This document shows, one piece after another, positions 43,201 to 51,474 of a DNA stretch of 64,000 bases. The stretch is from assembly GCA_023423895.1 (NCBI GenBank), contig JAFAER010000160.1, positions 118,327 to 182,326 on the forward strand, given 5' to 3'. Every line of letters starts with the position of its first letter. Positions within the stretch are counted from its first letter, which is position 1. Made by a program: the position numbers and the translations under genes. The notes beneath the pieces are model-generated. The model was given only the letters and a program-made list of their open reading frames with translations, made no database searches and was not told where the DNA came from. Source of the DNA: Pseudomonadota bacterium (lineage in GTDB: Bacteria > Myxococcota_A > Polyangia > Polyangiales > Polyangiaceae).

Positions 43201-43361
43201 CGAGCCCGCACGTGACGCAGGTGACGCCGCGCCACGACCGGATCCCGCACGAGCAGGAGCTCGACGCGATCCTCCGCCGGACGCTCGAGGCCTACGAGGC
43301 CGACTGGAAGACGCTCGCGCAGCGGCGCGCAGAGCGCGAGGCGCGCCGCCGCGTGGGATGA
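40278..43361 (+). CDS. Large AsmA/TamB-like (repeating beta-groove) protein
   Basis: The protein has 1027 residues. A short N-terminal hydrophobic/amphipathic segment (VARLFGSLANALLDLGLP) is followed by about 950 residues of repeating beta-strand pattern with alternating hydrophobic residues (for example ISGALTVSTPHSELALVV and GRLSGSAIARVHGGELHAAGDLML). The last 50 residues are helical and charged. The pattern resembles AsmA-like, TamB and YhdP proteins, which form long hydrophobic grooves that carry lipids between membranes. No cleavable signal peptide is clear. The start is a GTG at 40278 with a purine-rich stretch close by; a nearby ATG is in the wrong frame. The family call is by pattern, not by a named motif. 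Confidence 0.7.
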   Translation: MNPVARLFGSLANALLDLGLPTIRQWLRDRIGPAADVAQVTTDGSLVHLDGVKVPIGRSGLLVLERATVTVTALGRAGLPEVRLHGFTGVLAFGGGEHWLRAEVEFVSSPEPDESAWIAGDVAIRNAMWSARAGSPEIRPMSGHARLFVSSSEWRIEGGRLDGEIFRGRFAGTGTFDVGTAEAPGVDLPILPRALSTAAFALEHARVGPVVDAASGVGGKEIALPPIVPVDAELDGELSWSLADGARVELRVASEAIRATLRGGAGATGGALSGRVDAHVRPALLLRGIGLPAEALPREDDVLGVALEIGGALSGPEVKGTVSGKELGFRLGRPRFVPAVLLRDVACELFLKDDRVVVRSTAYARSAKATLDLDAHVRNPSSVRGALRADAVESTFLRDVVRTLGLQLTVPDHVRAAVDFTFAPPGGAPVGEPRISGALTVSTPHSELALVVAHDGAMRIAGTVTAADIVATGLFTGAVSPVDGDVVVAFDLVRHAPRTTLRGTVTSQRLVLAVARRPDAVTYVLEGVSGEVEIDDHALAYERLRFAAHGGRFCARGRIPFSPEPTPSSVTLDLELEEGGAALAEALAQLAAASRRKIHEATSRERHYRIAGEGPRPSDELWIPGDLVGHGRLRWFGDRSLVADVTVETTRTTSLDVRVHVSRGVRLDGSTCTGTLALADGALAGLFGAIAPEDIDEGDVVEVDALVRSDDAGDRLLCLISSDRLKVPLREAPIVVTHLSGELRIDGEGAAWSHVLAEVNGGRISSRGILTRASDVHARVSFSQVEVHDLPAISGREPKRFVHGRLSGSAIARVHGGELHAAGDLMLEDAAFPALDLVRPALARYGLRPPNEDAVGPVTATLVGTGWGLSLRDLKVDLRGATVRGEAGLSRGGELDGHIEVTLEDEYLRTSKALTLPRVLSERLVLPVRIGGPLEQPRVHAGIAELLGRFLKDNRVTTFVSSAVEEARHLLGRPPSPHVTQVTPRHDRIPHEQELDAILRRTLEAYEADWKTLAQRRAEREARRRVG

Positions 43362-43374
43362 CGCTGAGACGCCT

Positions 43375-44787
43375 CTACTCGTCGGCGTCTGACGTGTCGC
43401 CCTTCTTCTTCCCTCGGCGCTTCTCGCGATAGACGACGCGAACCGGGACGCCATCGAACCCGAAGTGCTTCCGGAGCTGGTTCGCGACGAACCGCTGATA
43501 GGAGAAGTGCACGGAGTCGGGCGCGCTGGAGATCACCACGAAGAGGGGAGGCGAGGTCTCCGCCTGCGTGATGTAGTAGAGGCGCGGCGCGCGCCCGCCG
43601 CTCGTGGGCGGTGGCCGCGTCTGGAGCACGCTCTCGAAGAATCGGTTCAGCTCTCCGGTCGGCACGCGCGTGTGATACGCGGTGCTCACGCTCTCGATCG
43701 TGCTGAAGAGGTTCGGCAGCCCGCGGCCGGTCTTCGCGCTGACATGCACGATCGGGACGAACGGCGCGAACGAGATCTTGTCGCGCGCGTCCTCCTCCGC
43801 CTTGGCGATATCGGACTTCGAGAGAAGGTCGATCTTGTTGAGCGCGATCACCATCCCGCGCCCACGGTCGTTGGCGAGGCCGAGGATCTTCGCGTCCTGT
43901 TCGGCGACGCCTTCCTTGGCATCGACGAGGAGGACGACGACGCTCGAGCGCTCCATCGCGCCGATCGCCGCGCCGACGCTCGCGGACTCGACGATGTCCG
44001 AGGCCTTCGTGACCTTGCCCTTGCGGCGGACGCCGGCCGTGTCGACGAAGATGTACTTCTTGCCGCTACGCTCGACGAGGGCGTCGATCGCGTCACGGGT
44101 CGTTCCGGGCCGCGAGTCGACGAGCATGCGGTCCTCGCCGAGGATCCGGTTCATCAGGCTCGACTTGCCCGCGTTCGGCTTGCCGGTGATCGTGATCCGC
44201 GGCACGCGGCCTTCGGCATCGACCGCTTCGGTGCGCTTCGCCGGCATCGCGCCGACGATGGCGGCCTCGAGCTCACCGATGCCTCGCCCGTGCAGGGCGC
44301 TCACCGGGTAGACCTTCTCCACGCCGAGCCGGTAGAGCTCGAAGGCGTCCGGATCGAGCTTCGGTGAGTCTGCCTTGTTGGCGGCGAAGATGACGGGCTT
44401 GGCAGCCTTGCGGAGCAGCTTCACGGCGACGCGGTCGGCGCCCGTGAGCGGCACGGTCGCGTCGCTGATGAAGACGACCACGTCGGCCTCTTTGATCGCG
44501 GCCTCGACGTGGCGGGCGATCCCGGACTTCATCGGATCGTCGCTGTCCGGATCGAAGCCGCCGGTGTCGATCAGCACGTAGTCGCGGCCGAAGGCGGACG
44601 TGTCGACGTAGTGGCGATCGCGGGTGACGCCGGGCTCGTCGTGGACGATGGCCAGCCGCTTCCGGGCGAGCCGGTTGAAGAGCGTCGACTTGCCGACGTT
44701 CGGACGGCCGACGACCGCGACGAGCGGTAGCCCGTGGGATCCGGCGGGAAGGACGCGTGATGCTCGTGCGGGGTGATGCTTCGTCAT
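43375..44787 (-). CDS. der: Ribosome-assembly GTPase Der (EngA)
   Basis: The protein has 470 residues with two G domains in tandem. The first P-loop is GRPNVGKS (27-34), the second GKPNAGKS (near 205). The DTGG and DTAGVRRKGKV switch II motifs and NKAD/NKID specificity motifs are present. The C-terminal KH-like domain is recognisable (GGRAPRLYYITQAETSPPLFVVI). It acts in late 50S assembly. The start overlaps the stop of era by four bases (ATGA on the minus strand), so the two GTPases are co-translated. It is convergent with the AsmA-like gene. Confidence 0.97.
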   Translation of the reverse strand: MTKHHPARASRVLPAGSHGLPLVAVVGRPNVGKSTLFNRLARKRLAIVHDEPGVTRDRHYVDTSAFGRDYVLIDTGGFDPDSDDPMKSGIARHVEAAIKEADVVVFISDATVPLTGADRVAVKLLRKAAKPVIFAANKADSPKLDPDAFELYRLGVEKVYPVSALHGRGIGELEAAIVGAMPAKRTEAVDAEGRVPRITITGKPNAGKSSLMNRILGEDRMLVDSRPGTTRDAIDALVERSGKKYIFVDTAGVRRKGKVTKASDIVESASVGAAIGAMERSSVVVLLVDAKEGVAEQDAKILGLANDRGRGMVIALNKIDLLSKSDIAKAEEDARDKISFAPFVPIVHVSAKTGRGLPNLFSTIESVSTAYHTRVPTGELNRFFESVLQTRPPPTSGGRAPRLYYITQAETSPPLFVVISSAPDSVHFSYQRFVANQLRKHFGFDGVPVRVVYREKRRGKKKGDTSDADE

Positions 44788-45926
44788 TCGACGTTCCGAT
44801 CTTTCTTGTGCGCTGCCGGCTTCCCCGCAGACTCCCTTGCCGGAGACACGTTCTTCTTCTTCGGCTTCTTCGTCTTCGCGCCTTCGTCCCCGTAGCCGAG
44901 GTCGACCAGGCGTGCAGCGTCGTCGAACCAGCCTGGTGTCGTTTTCACGCGGACGTCGAGGTGTACCTTCTGTCCGAGCAGGCGTTCCGCGCGCTCGCGA
45001 GCTGCGGTTCCGATCGCGGCGAGCATCTTGCCGCCTTGACCGATGATGATCCCCTTGTGCGACTCCTTCGCGACGTGAACGGAGATCGTGATGCGCGTGA
45101 GCTTCTTGCCCTCTTCGTACGCATCGACGGTGACGGCGACGCCGTGCGGGACCTCCTGGCGCGTTCGCATCAGGACCTGCTCGCGCACGAGCTCGGCGAT
45201 GAAGAAGCGCACGGGCCGGTCCGATAGCTCGTCTTCCGGGTAAAGGAGGTCGCCCTCGGGAAGGAGCTTCTCGATCTCGCCGAGGAGCCGCTGGACGCCG
45301 TCGCGCTTCTTCGCGCTCACCGGCACGACCGCGGCGAAGTCACGCATCGCGCCGTAGGCGGCGAGATAGTCGAAGAGCTTGGGCTTGTCCGTGATGCGGT
45401 CGACCTTGTTGACGACGAGGATGACCGGCTTGCCGTCGGGGATCTTGCGGATGGCCTCGGAGTCGTCCGGGCGGATCTCGGGCGCGGCGGTGGGCCCGAC
45501 GTCGACGACGAACACGACCGCGTCGGCATCGGCCGCGGTCCCGGTCGCGAGGTCGTTCATCCGCTGTCCGAGCCGGTTCTTGGGCTTGTGAACCCCGGGC
45601 GTGTCGAGGAACACGAACTGGGCGCGGTCGGTCGTGAGGATGCCGGCGATGCGGTCACGCGTCGTCTGTGGATGGTGGCTCGTGATGGCGAGCCGTGTCC
45701 CGAGCATGGCGTTGAGCAGCGTGCTCTTGCCGACGTTCGGGCGACCGATGAGCGCGATCGTCCCGGAACGAGGCTGCGTCTTCTTGGTCTTGCCGGACAC
45801 TCGAGGTTTGCTTCCGGTCGGGCGCTCGTGCTTCGCCGTCGAGCGGGCAGCACCCTTCCCATCGGCGGGGGTCGCCCCTCGTCGCGTATCGGTCGTGCGC
45901 TGGGTGGAACTGGCGGCGGAGGCCAT
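44784..45926 (-). CDS. era: Ribosome-assembly GTPase Era, with basic extensions
   Basis: The protein has 380 residues, about 80 more than E. coli Era. The G domain has GRPNVGKS (61-68), DTPG and NKVD; the KH domain contains HVAKESHKGIIIGQGGKML with the GQGG RNA-binding turn. The extra residues are an N-terminal basic, Ser/Thr/Lys-rich stretch of about 50 and a Lys-rich C-terminal tail (KTKKPKKKN and onwards). Era binds the 3' end of 16S rRNA. The start is the ATG at 45924-45926; the frame is open far upstream but low-complexity. It is divergent from the glycosyltransferase gene by 130 bases. Confidence 0.95.
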   Translation of the reverse strand: MASAASSTQRTTDTRRGATPADGKGAARSTAKHERPTGSKPRVSGKTKKTQPRSGTIALIGRPNVGKSTLLNAMLGTRLAITSHHPQTTRDRIAGILTTDRAQFVFLDTPGVHKPKNRLGQRMNDLATGTAADADAVVFVVDVGPTAAPEIRPDDSEAIRKIPDGKPVILVVNKVDRITDKPKLFDYLAAYGAMRDFAAVVPVSAKKRDGVQRLLGEIEKLLPEGDLLYPEDELSDRPVRFFIAELVREQVLMRTRQEVPHGVAVTVDAYEEGKKLTRITISVHVAKESHKGIIIGQGGKMLAAIGTAARERAERLLGQKVHLDVRVKTTPGWFDDAARLVDLGYGDEGAKTKKPKKKNVSPARESAGKPAAHKKDRNVE

Positions 45927-46056
45927 GGGACCGGCACGTTTACCACGCTTCGTGCCCACCGAAGAATGCGGTATGAGAGGGGCCCACGTCCGAGCTCGAC
46001 CACGCGGCGCTCGCGAGCTCGCGCGCCCCTTTCTTCCATTCTCCCGGATCTTGCCC

Positions 46057-49000
46057 ATGGCCGAATCTGAAGCTCCCCCGAAGGATGATGCCGAGGACAC
46101 GTCGACGGCGGCAAAGGAGGCCCCCGAGGCCGCTGCCGCGGGAGACGAAGCACCGGCCACAAGTGACAAGGGTGCCGACAAAGGGGCCGACAAGGCCGCC
46201 CCGGCTCCGGTCGCGGCGGCGGAACCGGAAGGAGAGGACGAGCACGCCGAGCGGTCGGCCGCGCCGGACGCCGAGCCAGGTCGTGGCCCGTCGTGGCTTC
46301 CACTCGCGATCGCCGTTGCCGCGCCGATCCTCTTCTTCTTCGTGCTGCCCCCGCTCACGAAGAGCGGCCTCTGGGACCCTTACGAGCTGAACGTCGCGGA
46401 CCTCGCCCGTCGCGTCGCCTTGAACCTCCACGGCGCGAGCAGTCTCGCGCTCGAGGGCGCGGACAACTCGCTGCCCCACCTCAACGACCTCGGCCGCCCG
46501 CAGCTTCCGTTCACGTCGATCGCGCTCGGCTTCAAGTTCTTCGGCCTGCACGAGTGGGCCGGCCGCGCGCCGCTCGCGCTCTGGGGGCTCATCGGCGTGC
46601 TGACGACGTTCGGGTTCGTCTCCCGCCTCGTCGACAAGCGGGCCGGCGTCTTCTCGGCGATCGCGCTGACGACGATGCCGCTCTACTTCGTCCAGGCGCG
46701 CACGATGCTGGGTGACATCGTGATGATGGCCGCGCTCGCGATGTCCTTCGGCGGCTTCGCCGTGGCCATTTTCGGACGCAAAGAAGAAGATCCACGCGAT
46801 CGCGTGGTCCGCTGGGCCTGGCTCGCCTTCGCGCTCGTCGGCCTCGTCGCGGGCTACTACACCCGCGGCTCGCTCATCGGCGTGGGCGTGCCGGCTTTCG
46901 CGGTCGGCGCGGCCTACCTGATCGCCGTCGCGAATGGCCAGCGTTTCGACGCGATCGCGCACGCGGCCGGCGTCCTCGGTGCCTTCGTCGGAGCGGTGTT
47001 CGCGGTGCGCGGCATCCTCGCGCTCGGCGCGGATTCCTTCAACGACATGACGGTGCCGATCGCCGGCGCGTTGATGAAGCCGCCGTCGAAGTACCCGACG
47101 TTCGACTTCATGATCGGCCACCTCGCACCGGCGCTCGCGCCGTGGAGCGCGTTCATCCCGTTCGCGTTCGGCCGCATGTTCACCGCGCCGGTGGGCGTGC
47201 GTCGCGAGGCGTTCGCGCGCGAGAGCCAGGCGCGGCTCGTGCTGCTCGTCGGCGCGGCCGTCGCGTTCGTCGCTCACGGCTGGATGGCCGCGCGCGCGGA
47301 CCTGGTCGCGTTCTCCGCTCCTGCGGTGATGGCCGCGGCGTGTGGCATCGCTCTTCGTGACTACGAGCGCGGTGCGCATCCCTCCGTCGCGGTCGGCGTC
47401 GGCACGACCGTGCTGCTCGGCCTGATGCACCACGAGCTGCACAAGCTGCCCGAGAAGGCCTTCCACGCTTTCTCCGTCGCCGCCGGTGCGACGTTCCCGG
47501 AGAGCTTCAAGAACCACTCGATCGCCCTCTGGACGGTGGTCCTCGTCGGTTTCGCGGGGATCGCGTTCCTCACGTGGGTCGAGCGGGCTCCCGACCGCGA
47601 ACCGTTCGAGCCGAAGGGCTACCTCAAGGTGCTCATCGCGCTCCGCGACGCATGGGACGGCATGCTCGCCCTCGCGTACTTCGCGATGGTCGCCGGCGCG
47701 TCGCTCGCCGGTCTCGCCGTCTGGATCGGCACGCGCCAGCACGCGAAGTGGCTCCCGCAGCTCAGCTCGCAGATGCGCGACGCGGTCCTCAATGCGTGGT
47801 GGGTGACGGCGTTTGCTCCGCTCGTCGCGATCTTCGCCGTCTACTTCTGGTGTGACGTCTGGGTGTGGGCGTTCGATCGCGCGCCGCGCGTCCGCGACAG
47901 CTTGGGCAAGGTCGCCACCCGCGGCTTCGAGCCGTTCGAGGAGCTCGCCGAGCGCCTCAAGAACGGTCGCCTGCTCGAGACCGTACCGAAGCTCATCACG
48001 GGCAAGCTCGTCGTCACGGAGGAGAAGCTCGACGACGGCATCGGGCCCACGGCGCTCTTCATCCTGGCGCCGCTCATGTACCTGCAGGTGCCGGCGATCG
48101 TCTTCCTCGCGCTCTGGAACAAGGTCGGGTTCCGGCCGCTCGTTGCAGGCGCGCTCGCCATCCCGTCGGGCGTGGCGCTCTTCCTCCTCCTTGGGTTCGT
48201 GGGGCACCTCTTCCGCGGAAGCCGGGCGGCGTTCCTCACGCTGTTCGGGGCGACCGTCGGGGCGATCCTCTGCCTGTCGTATTACCCGGCCCTCGCGAAC
48301 CAGCTCTCGCCGAAGGAGATCTTCGAGAGCTATCAGCGAACACACAAGGGCTCGGAGCCGCTCGCTCTCTTCGGTGTCGGCGGTCGAACGGCGGCGTATT
48401 ACGCCGGCGGACAGCCGTTGATCCTCAAGGACACGCAGAGCGCGCTCGAGTGGCTCATGTCCGCCGAGCCCGGGACGCGTCGCTTCCTCGCGGTGCGTGC
48501 CGAGGAGCTCTCACGCCTCAATCGCGCCTATCGCGACCGGACCGGCACCGGCCAGAACGTACCGGTGCTCGACGCGCGCTCCAGTCAGATCGTTCTCGTC
48601 GCGTCGGCGCTCACCGACAGCGAGAAGAACCAGAACCCGCTGTCTCGCATCGTCCTCACCTCGGAGCCGAAGCCGCAGCGCAAGCTCGACTCGGTCTTCG
48701 AGGACAAGCTGCAGGTGCTCGGATACGACATCACCGACGTGAGCGGCAAGCTCGTCGACCACGTCGCGCCGGGCAAGAAGTACCACATGAAGACGTACTT
48801 CAAGGTCCTCGCGCCGATGCAGTCGGAATGGGACATGTTCATCCACATCGACGGCTTCCATCGACGCCACAACGGCGATCACAAGGTCTGCGAGGGGAAG
48901 TACCCGATGTCGCTCTGGCTGAAGGACGACCTCATCATGGACGACCACGAGTTCACGCTGGAGCCAAACTTCAGCCCTGGCGGCTACAACCTCTGGTTCG

Positions 49001-49092
49001 GCCTTTTCGTCGGCGAGACGCGGCTGAAGGTCAAGTCGGGGCCGAGCGACAGCGACAACCGCGTGAACGGCGGAACACTCCGCGTGCAGTGA
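46057..49092 (+). CDS. Large membrane glycosyltransferase (GT39/GT83-like)
   Basis: The protein has 1011 residues. An acidic, Ala-rich cytoplasmic N-terminus of about 80 residues is followed by roughly a dozen or more membrane helices. The first exported loop has GLWDPYELNVADLARRVA, corresponding to the acidic catalytic loop of ArnT/PMT-type enzymes, which move sugars from polyprenyl phosphate. The last ~230 residues are soluble and beta-rich (DVSGKLVDHVAPGKKYHMKTYFKV ... GYNLWFGLFVGETRL), resembling a carbohydrate-binding or lipid-sugar-recognition domain. The acceptor is unknown (lipid A, protein or polysaccharide). The start is the ATG at 46057. A strong hairpin follows the stop. Confidence 0.85.
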   Translation: MAESEAPPKDDAEDTSTAAKEAPEAAAAGDEAPATSDKGADKGADKAAPAPVAAAEPEGEDEHAERSAAPDAEPGRGPSWLPLAIAVAAPILFFFVLPPLTKSGLWDPYELNVADLARRVALNLHGASSLALEGADNSLPHLNDLGRPQLPFTSIALGFKFFGLHEWAGRAPLALWGLIGVLTTFGFVSRLVDKRAGVFSAIALTTMPLYFVQARTMLGDIVMMAALAMSFGGFAVAIFGRKEEDPRDRVVRWAWLAFALVGLVAGYYTRGSLIGVGVPAFAVGAAYLIAVANGQRFDAIAHAAGVLGAFVGAVFAVRGILALGADSFNDMTVPIAGALMKPPSKYPTFDFMIGHLAPALAPWSAFIPFAFGRMFTAPVGVRREAFARESQARLVLLVGAAVAFVAHGWMAARADLVAFSAPAVMAAACGIALRDYERGAHPSVAVGVGTTVLLGLMHHELHKLPEKAFHAFSVAAGATFPESFKNHSIALWTVVLVGFAGIAFLTWVERAPDREPFEPKGYLKVLIALRDAWDGMLALAYFAMVAGASLAGLAVWIGTRQHAKWLPQLSSQMRDAVLNAWWVTAFAPLVAIFAVYFWCDVWVWAFDRAPRVRDSLGKVATRGFEPFEELAERLKNGRLLETVPKLITGKLVVTEEKLDDGIGPTALFILAPLMYLQVPAIVFLALWNKVGFRPLVAGALAIPSGVALFLLLGFVGHLFRGSRAAFLTLFGATVGAILCLSYYPALANQLSPKEIFESYQRTHKGSEPLALFGVGGRTAAYYAGGQPLILKDTQSALEWLMSAEPGTRRFLAVRAEELSRLNRAYRDRTGTGQNVPVLDARSSQIVLVASALTDSEKNQNPLSRIVLTSEPKPQRKLDSVFEDKLQVLGYDITDVSGKLVDHVAPGKKYHMKTYFKVLAPMQSEWDMFIHIDGFHRRHNGDHKVCEGKYPMSLWLKDDLIMDDHEFTLEPNFSPGGYNLWFGLFVGETRLKVKSGPSDSDNRVNGGTLRVQ

Positions 49093-49114
49093 TCTGACCG
49101 CACGACACACCCGC

Positions 49115-49152
49115 GATCCCGTGCTGCGCGAACGACGCAGATACACGGGATC
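49115..49152 (+). terminator. Strong two-part hairpin after the glycosyltransferase gene
   Basis: GATCCCGTG (49115-49123) pairs with CACGGGATC (49144-49152), and inside CTGCG pairs with CGCAG, giving 14 pairs with a three-base bulge and a seven-base loop. It lies 23 bases after the stop codon. A T-run is missing, so it may be a terminator of the non-U type or an RNA structure. Confidence 0.5.
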
Positions 49153-49271
49153 TCGCGCGTTCTCGCGACGCTTCGCCAGAGCATCCAGAGGGGTCGTTTC
49201 GGCTGGCGGCCACTCTTCTCCCGAGCTATGCGCCTCCATCACGCGGGGATTCACGGGGGGTCAGCAGCACC

Positions 49272-49664
49272 ATGAGCAGCAAGGACGACGCAACGGCAGA
49301 AGCGATGGATGACTCCGTCGCCGATCGCCGCAACTTCGATCGGTTCGACGTCGAGTGGGCCGTCGATTGCGTCGCGTCCGACACGTTCCTCTTCGCGTCG
49401 ATCACGAACATCAGCGCGATGGGCATCTTCGTGCGCACGACCGAGCCGCTCAGGCCCGGGACGCGCCTCGTGCTCTCCTTCGCACCTCCCGGTGTCGAGA
49501 GCTTCAAGCTCGAGGGCACCGTCGCCTGGGTGAACAGTGTCCGCCCGGACGGCGACAACCTGAATCCCGGGATGGGGATCCGCTTCATCAACCTGAAGCC
49601 GGAAGAGCGCGAGCGCCTCGTCGAGATCATCCGGACGATCGCGTACCTGCGCGATCCGAACTGA
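49272..49664 (+). CDS. PilZ-domain protein (Myxococcus single-domain type)
   Basis: The protein has 130 residues, almost all PilZ. RRNFDRF holds the RxxxR motif and NISAMGIFVRT the (D/N)xSxxG motif that bind cyclic di-GMP, so binding is plausible. The strand-rich core (RLVLSF, LEGTVAWV, GMGIRFINL) is typical of the stand-alone family amplified in Myxococcus. It may relay cyclic di-GMP signals to motility or surface polysaccharide genes; the adjacent glycosyltransferase is one possible target. It is 179 bases downstream of that gene. Confidence 0.9.
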   Translation: MSSKDDATAEAMDDSVADRRNFDRFDVEWAVDCVASDTFLFASITNISAMGIFVRTTEPLRPGTRLVLSFAPPGVESFKLEGTVAWVNSVRPDGDNLNPGMGIRFINLKPEERERLVEIIRTIAYLRDPN

Positions 49665-49720
49665 CTGTCGCCGTCGCACGATGCGCGGACGAAGGGGCCG
49701 CGTTACGTCGCTCGCGCGGG

Positions 49721-49750
49721 GCCGTGCGCGCGTGTTACCGCCCGCACGGC
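49721..49750. terminator. Hairpin between convergent pilZ and metzincin genes
   Basis: GCCGTGCG and CGCACGGC (eight perfect pairs, 14-base loop) lie in the 100-base gap between two convergent genes. The position suits a bidirectional terminator. Confidence 0.5.
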
Positions 49751-49764
49751 TTCCACCCGCGTCT

Positions 49765-51240
49765 TCAGCGGATGCCGAGCGACTTCAGCGCTAGCCTCGC
49801 GCGCCCGCGCATGAACGGCACGAGGTCCGCGTCCGCCGAAGCTGCGCGGAGCTGTGCGATCGCCGCATCGCGGCCATGACGGCGCACGAGGCCGTTTGCG
49901 TCGAGCTCGTTGTGCCCGCAGAATCCAAGCGAGAGCTCACGCTCCACCGGCGAGAGAACGGCGCTCCCGGAGATGCGGAACGTGCGCTCGAACGACGTCT
50001 TCGGCGGCGTGCGCGTGAGCGCCATGGTCCTGCCGCCGCTGCCGGCGGGTAGGGCGCGGTAGATTGGCGAGCCACGGTAGACGCGCGTCTGCGTCGGCGA
50101 GAGCGTCACGGGCGCCTCGAGCGGTCCTGCGACGAACATCACGTTCGTGCGATCCGGGCACGCGGTGAGGACGTCCGGGTTTCTGGAGAGGTTCTCGCAG
50201 AAAGGTGTGTCCGAGAGGGGATCGGGCGTCGGTCCCTGCATCTCGGTCGTGTGGTTCAACCCGAAGAAGTGCCCCGTCTCGTGGAGCAACACGGTGGCGT
50301 CCAAGAGGGGGATAGATGTCATCGTCACGATGATGCCGGACACGCTCCGGCCGAAGACGGTCGCCGCTCCCGGGATGCCAGCGGCCAGCCCCTGGGCGAA
50401 CGGCTCTCCGTCCATCGCGATGTTGTTCGCGAGCAGCACATGGAGCGCTTGCGTCCCGTCCTTTTCGCCTTTCGAGGTCGCGAAACCAGCGAGGACCTCA
50501 CGCTCGCCGTCGAGGTCCTGAAAGGAAGCGTCCTCGGTCTGGTACTTCACCTCGCCGCGCTCGATACCGAGGAGCTCCGACGTTAGCTCGAAGAAGATGT
50601 CGATGCGCTCCTGCAGGCTCGGGTCGTCGGCGGCCTTCGTCGCATCGATCGTTCGTTCGTTGATCTGGAGCCCTTCAGGCACATGGAAGACGACATTGAG
50701 CTGGCCGCCGTGGAAGGCACCGTCGCCCGTCGATTGGACCCGGACCGCTGCCTTCAGCTGCGGCTTGGCGGTCGTCGAGCCCTGGACGCCGAAGCGCACC
50801 TTCCACGTCCCGGCGAGGTTCGCGGGCGCGTTTTCGCTCTGCGGAACGCTCGCCGCGGCGATGGCGTCGAAGACCGCCAGGCTCGTCGGGAGGCTACCGC
50901 CGCTCGGCATGAAGTCATCGTGGACGATCGTCCCGTCCGGCGCCGTGATCCGCTCGATGCCGAACGGGCGTGCGACGTTGAAGTCGGCGAGCCTGCCTTC
51001 GGCGGTGATGTTGAAGCCGAGCACGCCCTCGGGAATGTCGAACGTCACGTCGGTGCCGACGTCCACTTCCCCGAGCTCGAGCACGACCAGGCTGCTGTCG
51101 GAAGGCTTTGGCTCGTCGGTGGGCTTTTCGGTCTCCGTCGGCGCCTTTTCGGGCGGCGGTGCGGAGGGGAGCTCCTCCTTCGTGCAAGCAGGGATGGTGG
51201 CCAGAAGCGAGCACGCTGCGAAAGCGACGAGAGAACGCAT
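49765..51240 (-). CDS. Metzincin-type zinc protease lipoprotein
   Basis: The protein has 491 residues. The signal peptide ends in IPAC with lipid Cys19, followed by a Pro/Glu/Thr-rich spacer. An all-beta N-terminal domain (about 50-180) precedes a catalytic domain with HETGHFFGLNH (320-330), the zinc motif HExxHxxGxxH, and a possible Met-turn NVMF (366-369). The protease family cannot be fixed; pappalysin/M43-like is likely. The C-terminal ~120 residues look like a separate domain with a HEAT-like helical end. It is probably surface-exposed, cutting extracellular or envelope proteins. There is no obvious pro-peptide. Confidence 0.85.
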   Translation of the reverse strand: MRSLVAFAACSLLATIPACTKEELPSAPPPEKAPTETEKPTDEPKPSDSSLVVLELGEVDVGTDVTFDIPEGVLGFNITAEGRLADFNVARPFGIERITAPDGTIVHDDFMPSGGSLPTSLAVFDAIAAASVPQSENAPANLAGTWKVRFGVQGSTTAKPQLKAAVRVQSTGDGAFHGGQLNVVFHVPEGLQINERTIDATKAADDPSLQERIDIFFELTSELLGIERGEVKYQTEDASFQDLDGEREVLAGFATSKGEKDGTQALHVLLANNIAMDGEPFAQGLAAGIPGAATVFGRSVSGIIVTMTSIPLLDATVLLHETGHFFGLNHTTEMQGPTPDPLSDTPFCENLSRNPDVLTACPDRTNVMFVAGPLEAPVTLSPTQTRVYRGSPIYRALPAGSGGRTMALTRTPPKTSFERTFRISGSAVLSPVERELSLGFCGHNELDANGLVRRHGRDAAIAQLRAASADADLVPFMRGRARLALKSLGIR

Positions 51241-51474
51241 GAGCTATTCACCGGTAGCGGTGCTGGGCGCACGGACGTTGCGTGGGCGAGCACGAAGGAA
51301 CAAAGCGCTTTTCACCCGTGCGGAGCGCGCGAGCGAAAGGGGAGGCCTGGTGGCTATATGTCGTCCGGGCCGGCGTTTTGATCGCCGGTTCGACGCGGAC
51401 GGGCGGAGGCGCACCGCTGGGCGGGCGAGCCTACGCGCTGGGACGCCGCCGAGCCGCGGCGGGCACCGGCAGGG

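Noticed and set aside
45940..48345. Open frame of 801 codons on the minus strand
   Set aside because: It lies entirely antisense to the well-supported glycosyltransferase gene, is very rich in Arg, Glu and Asp, and has no family motif. Long antisense frames are expected at this GC content.
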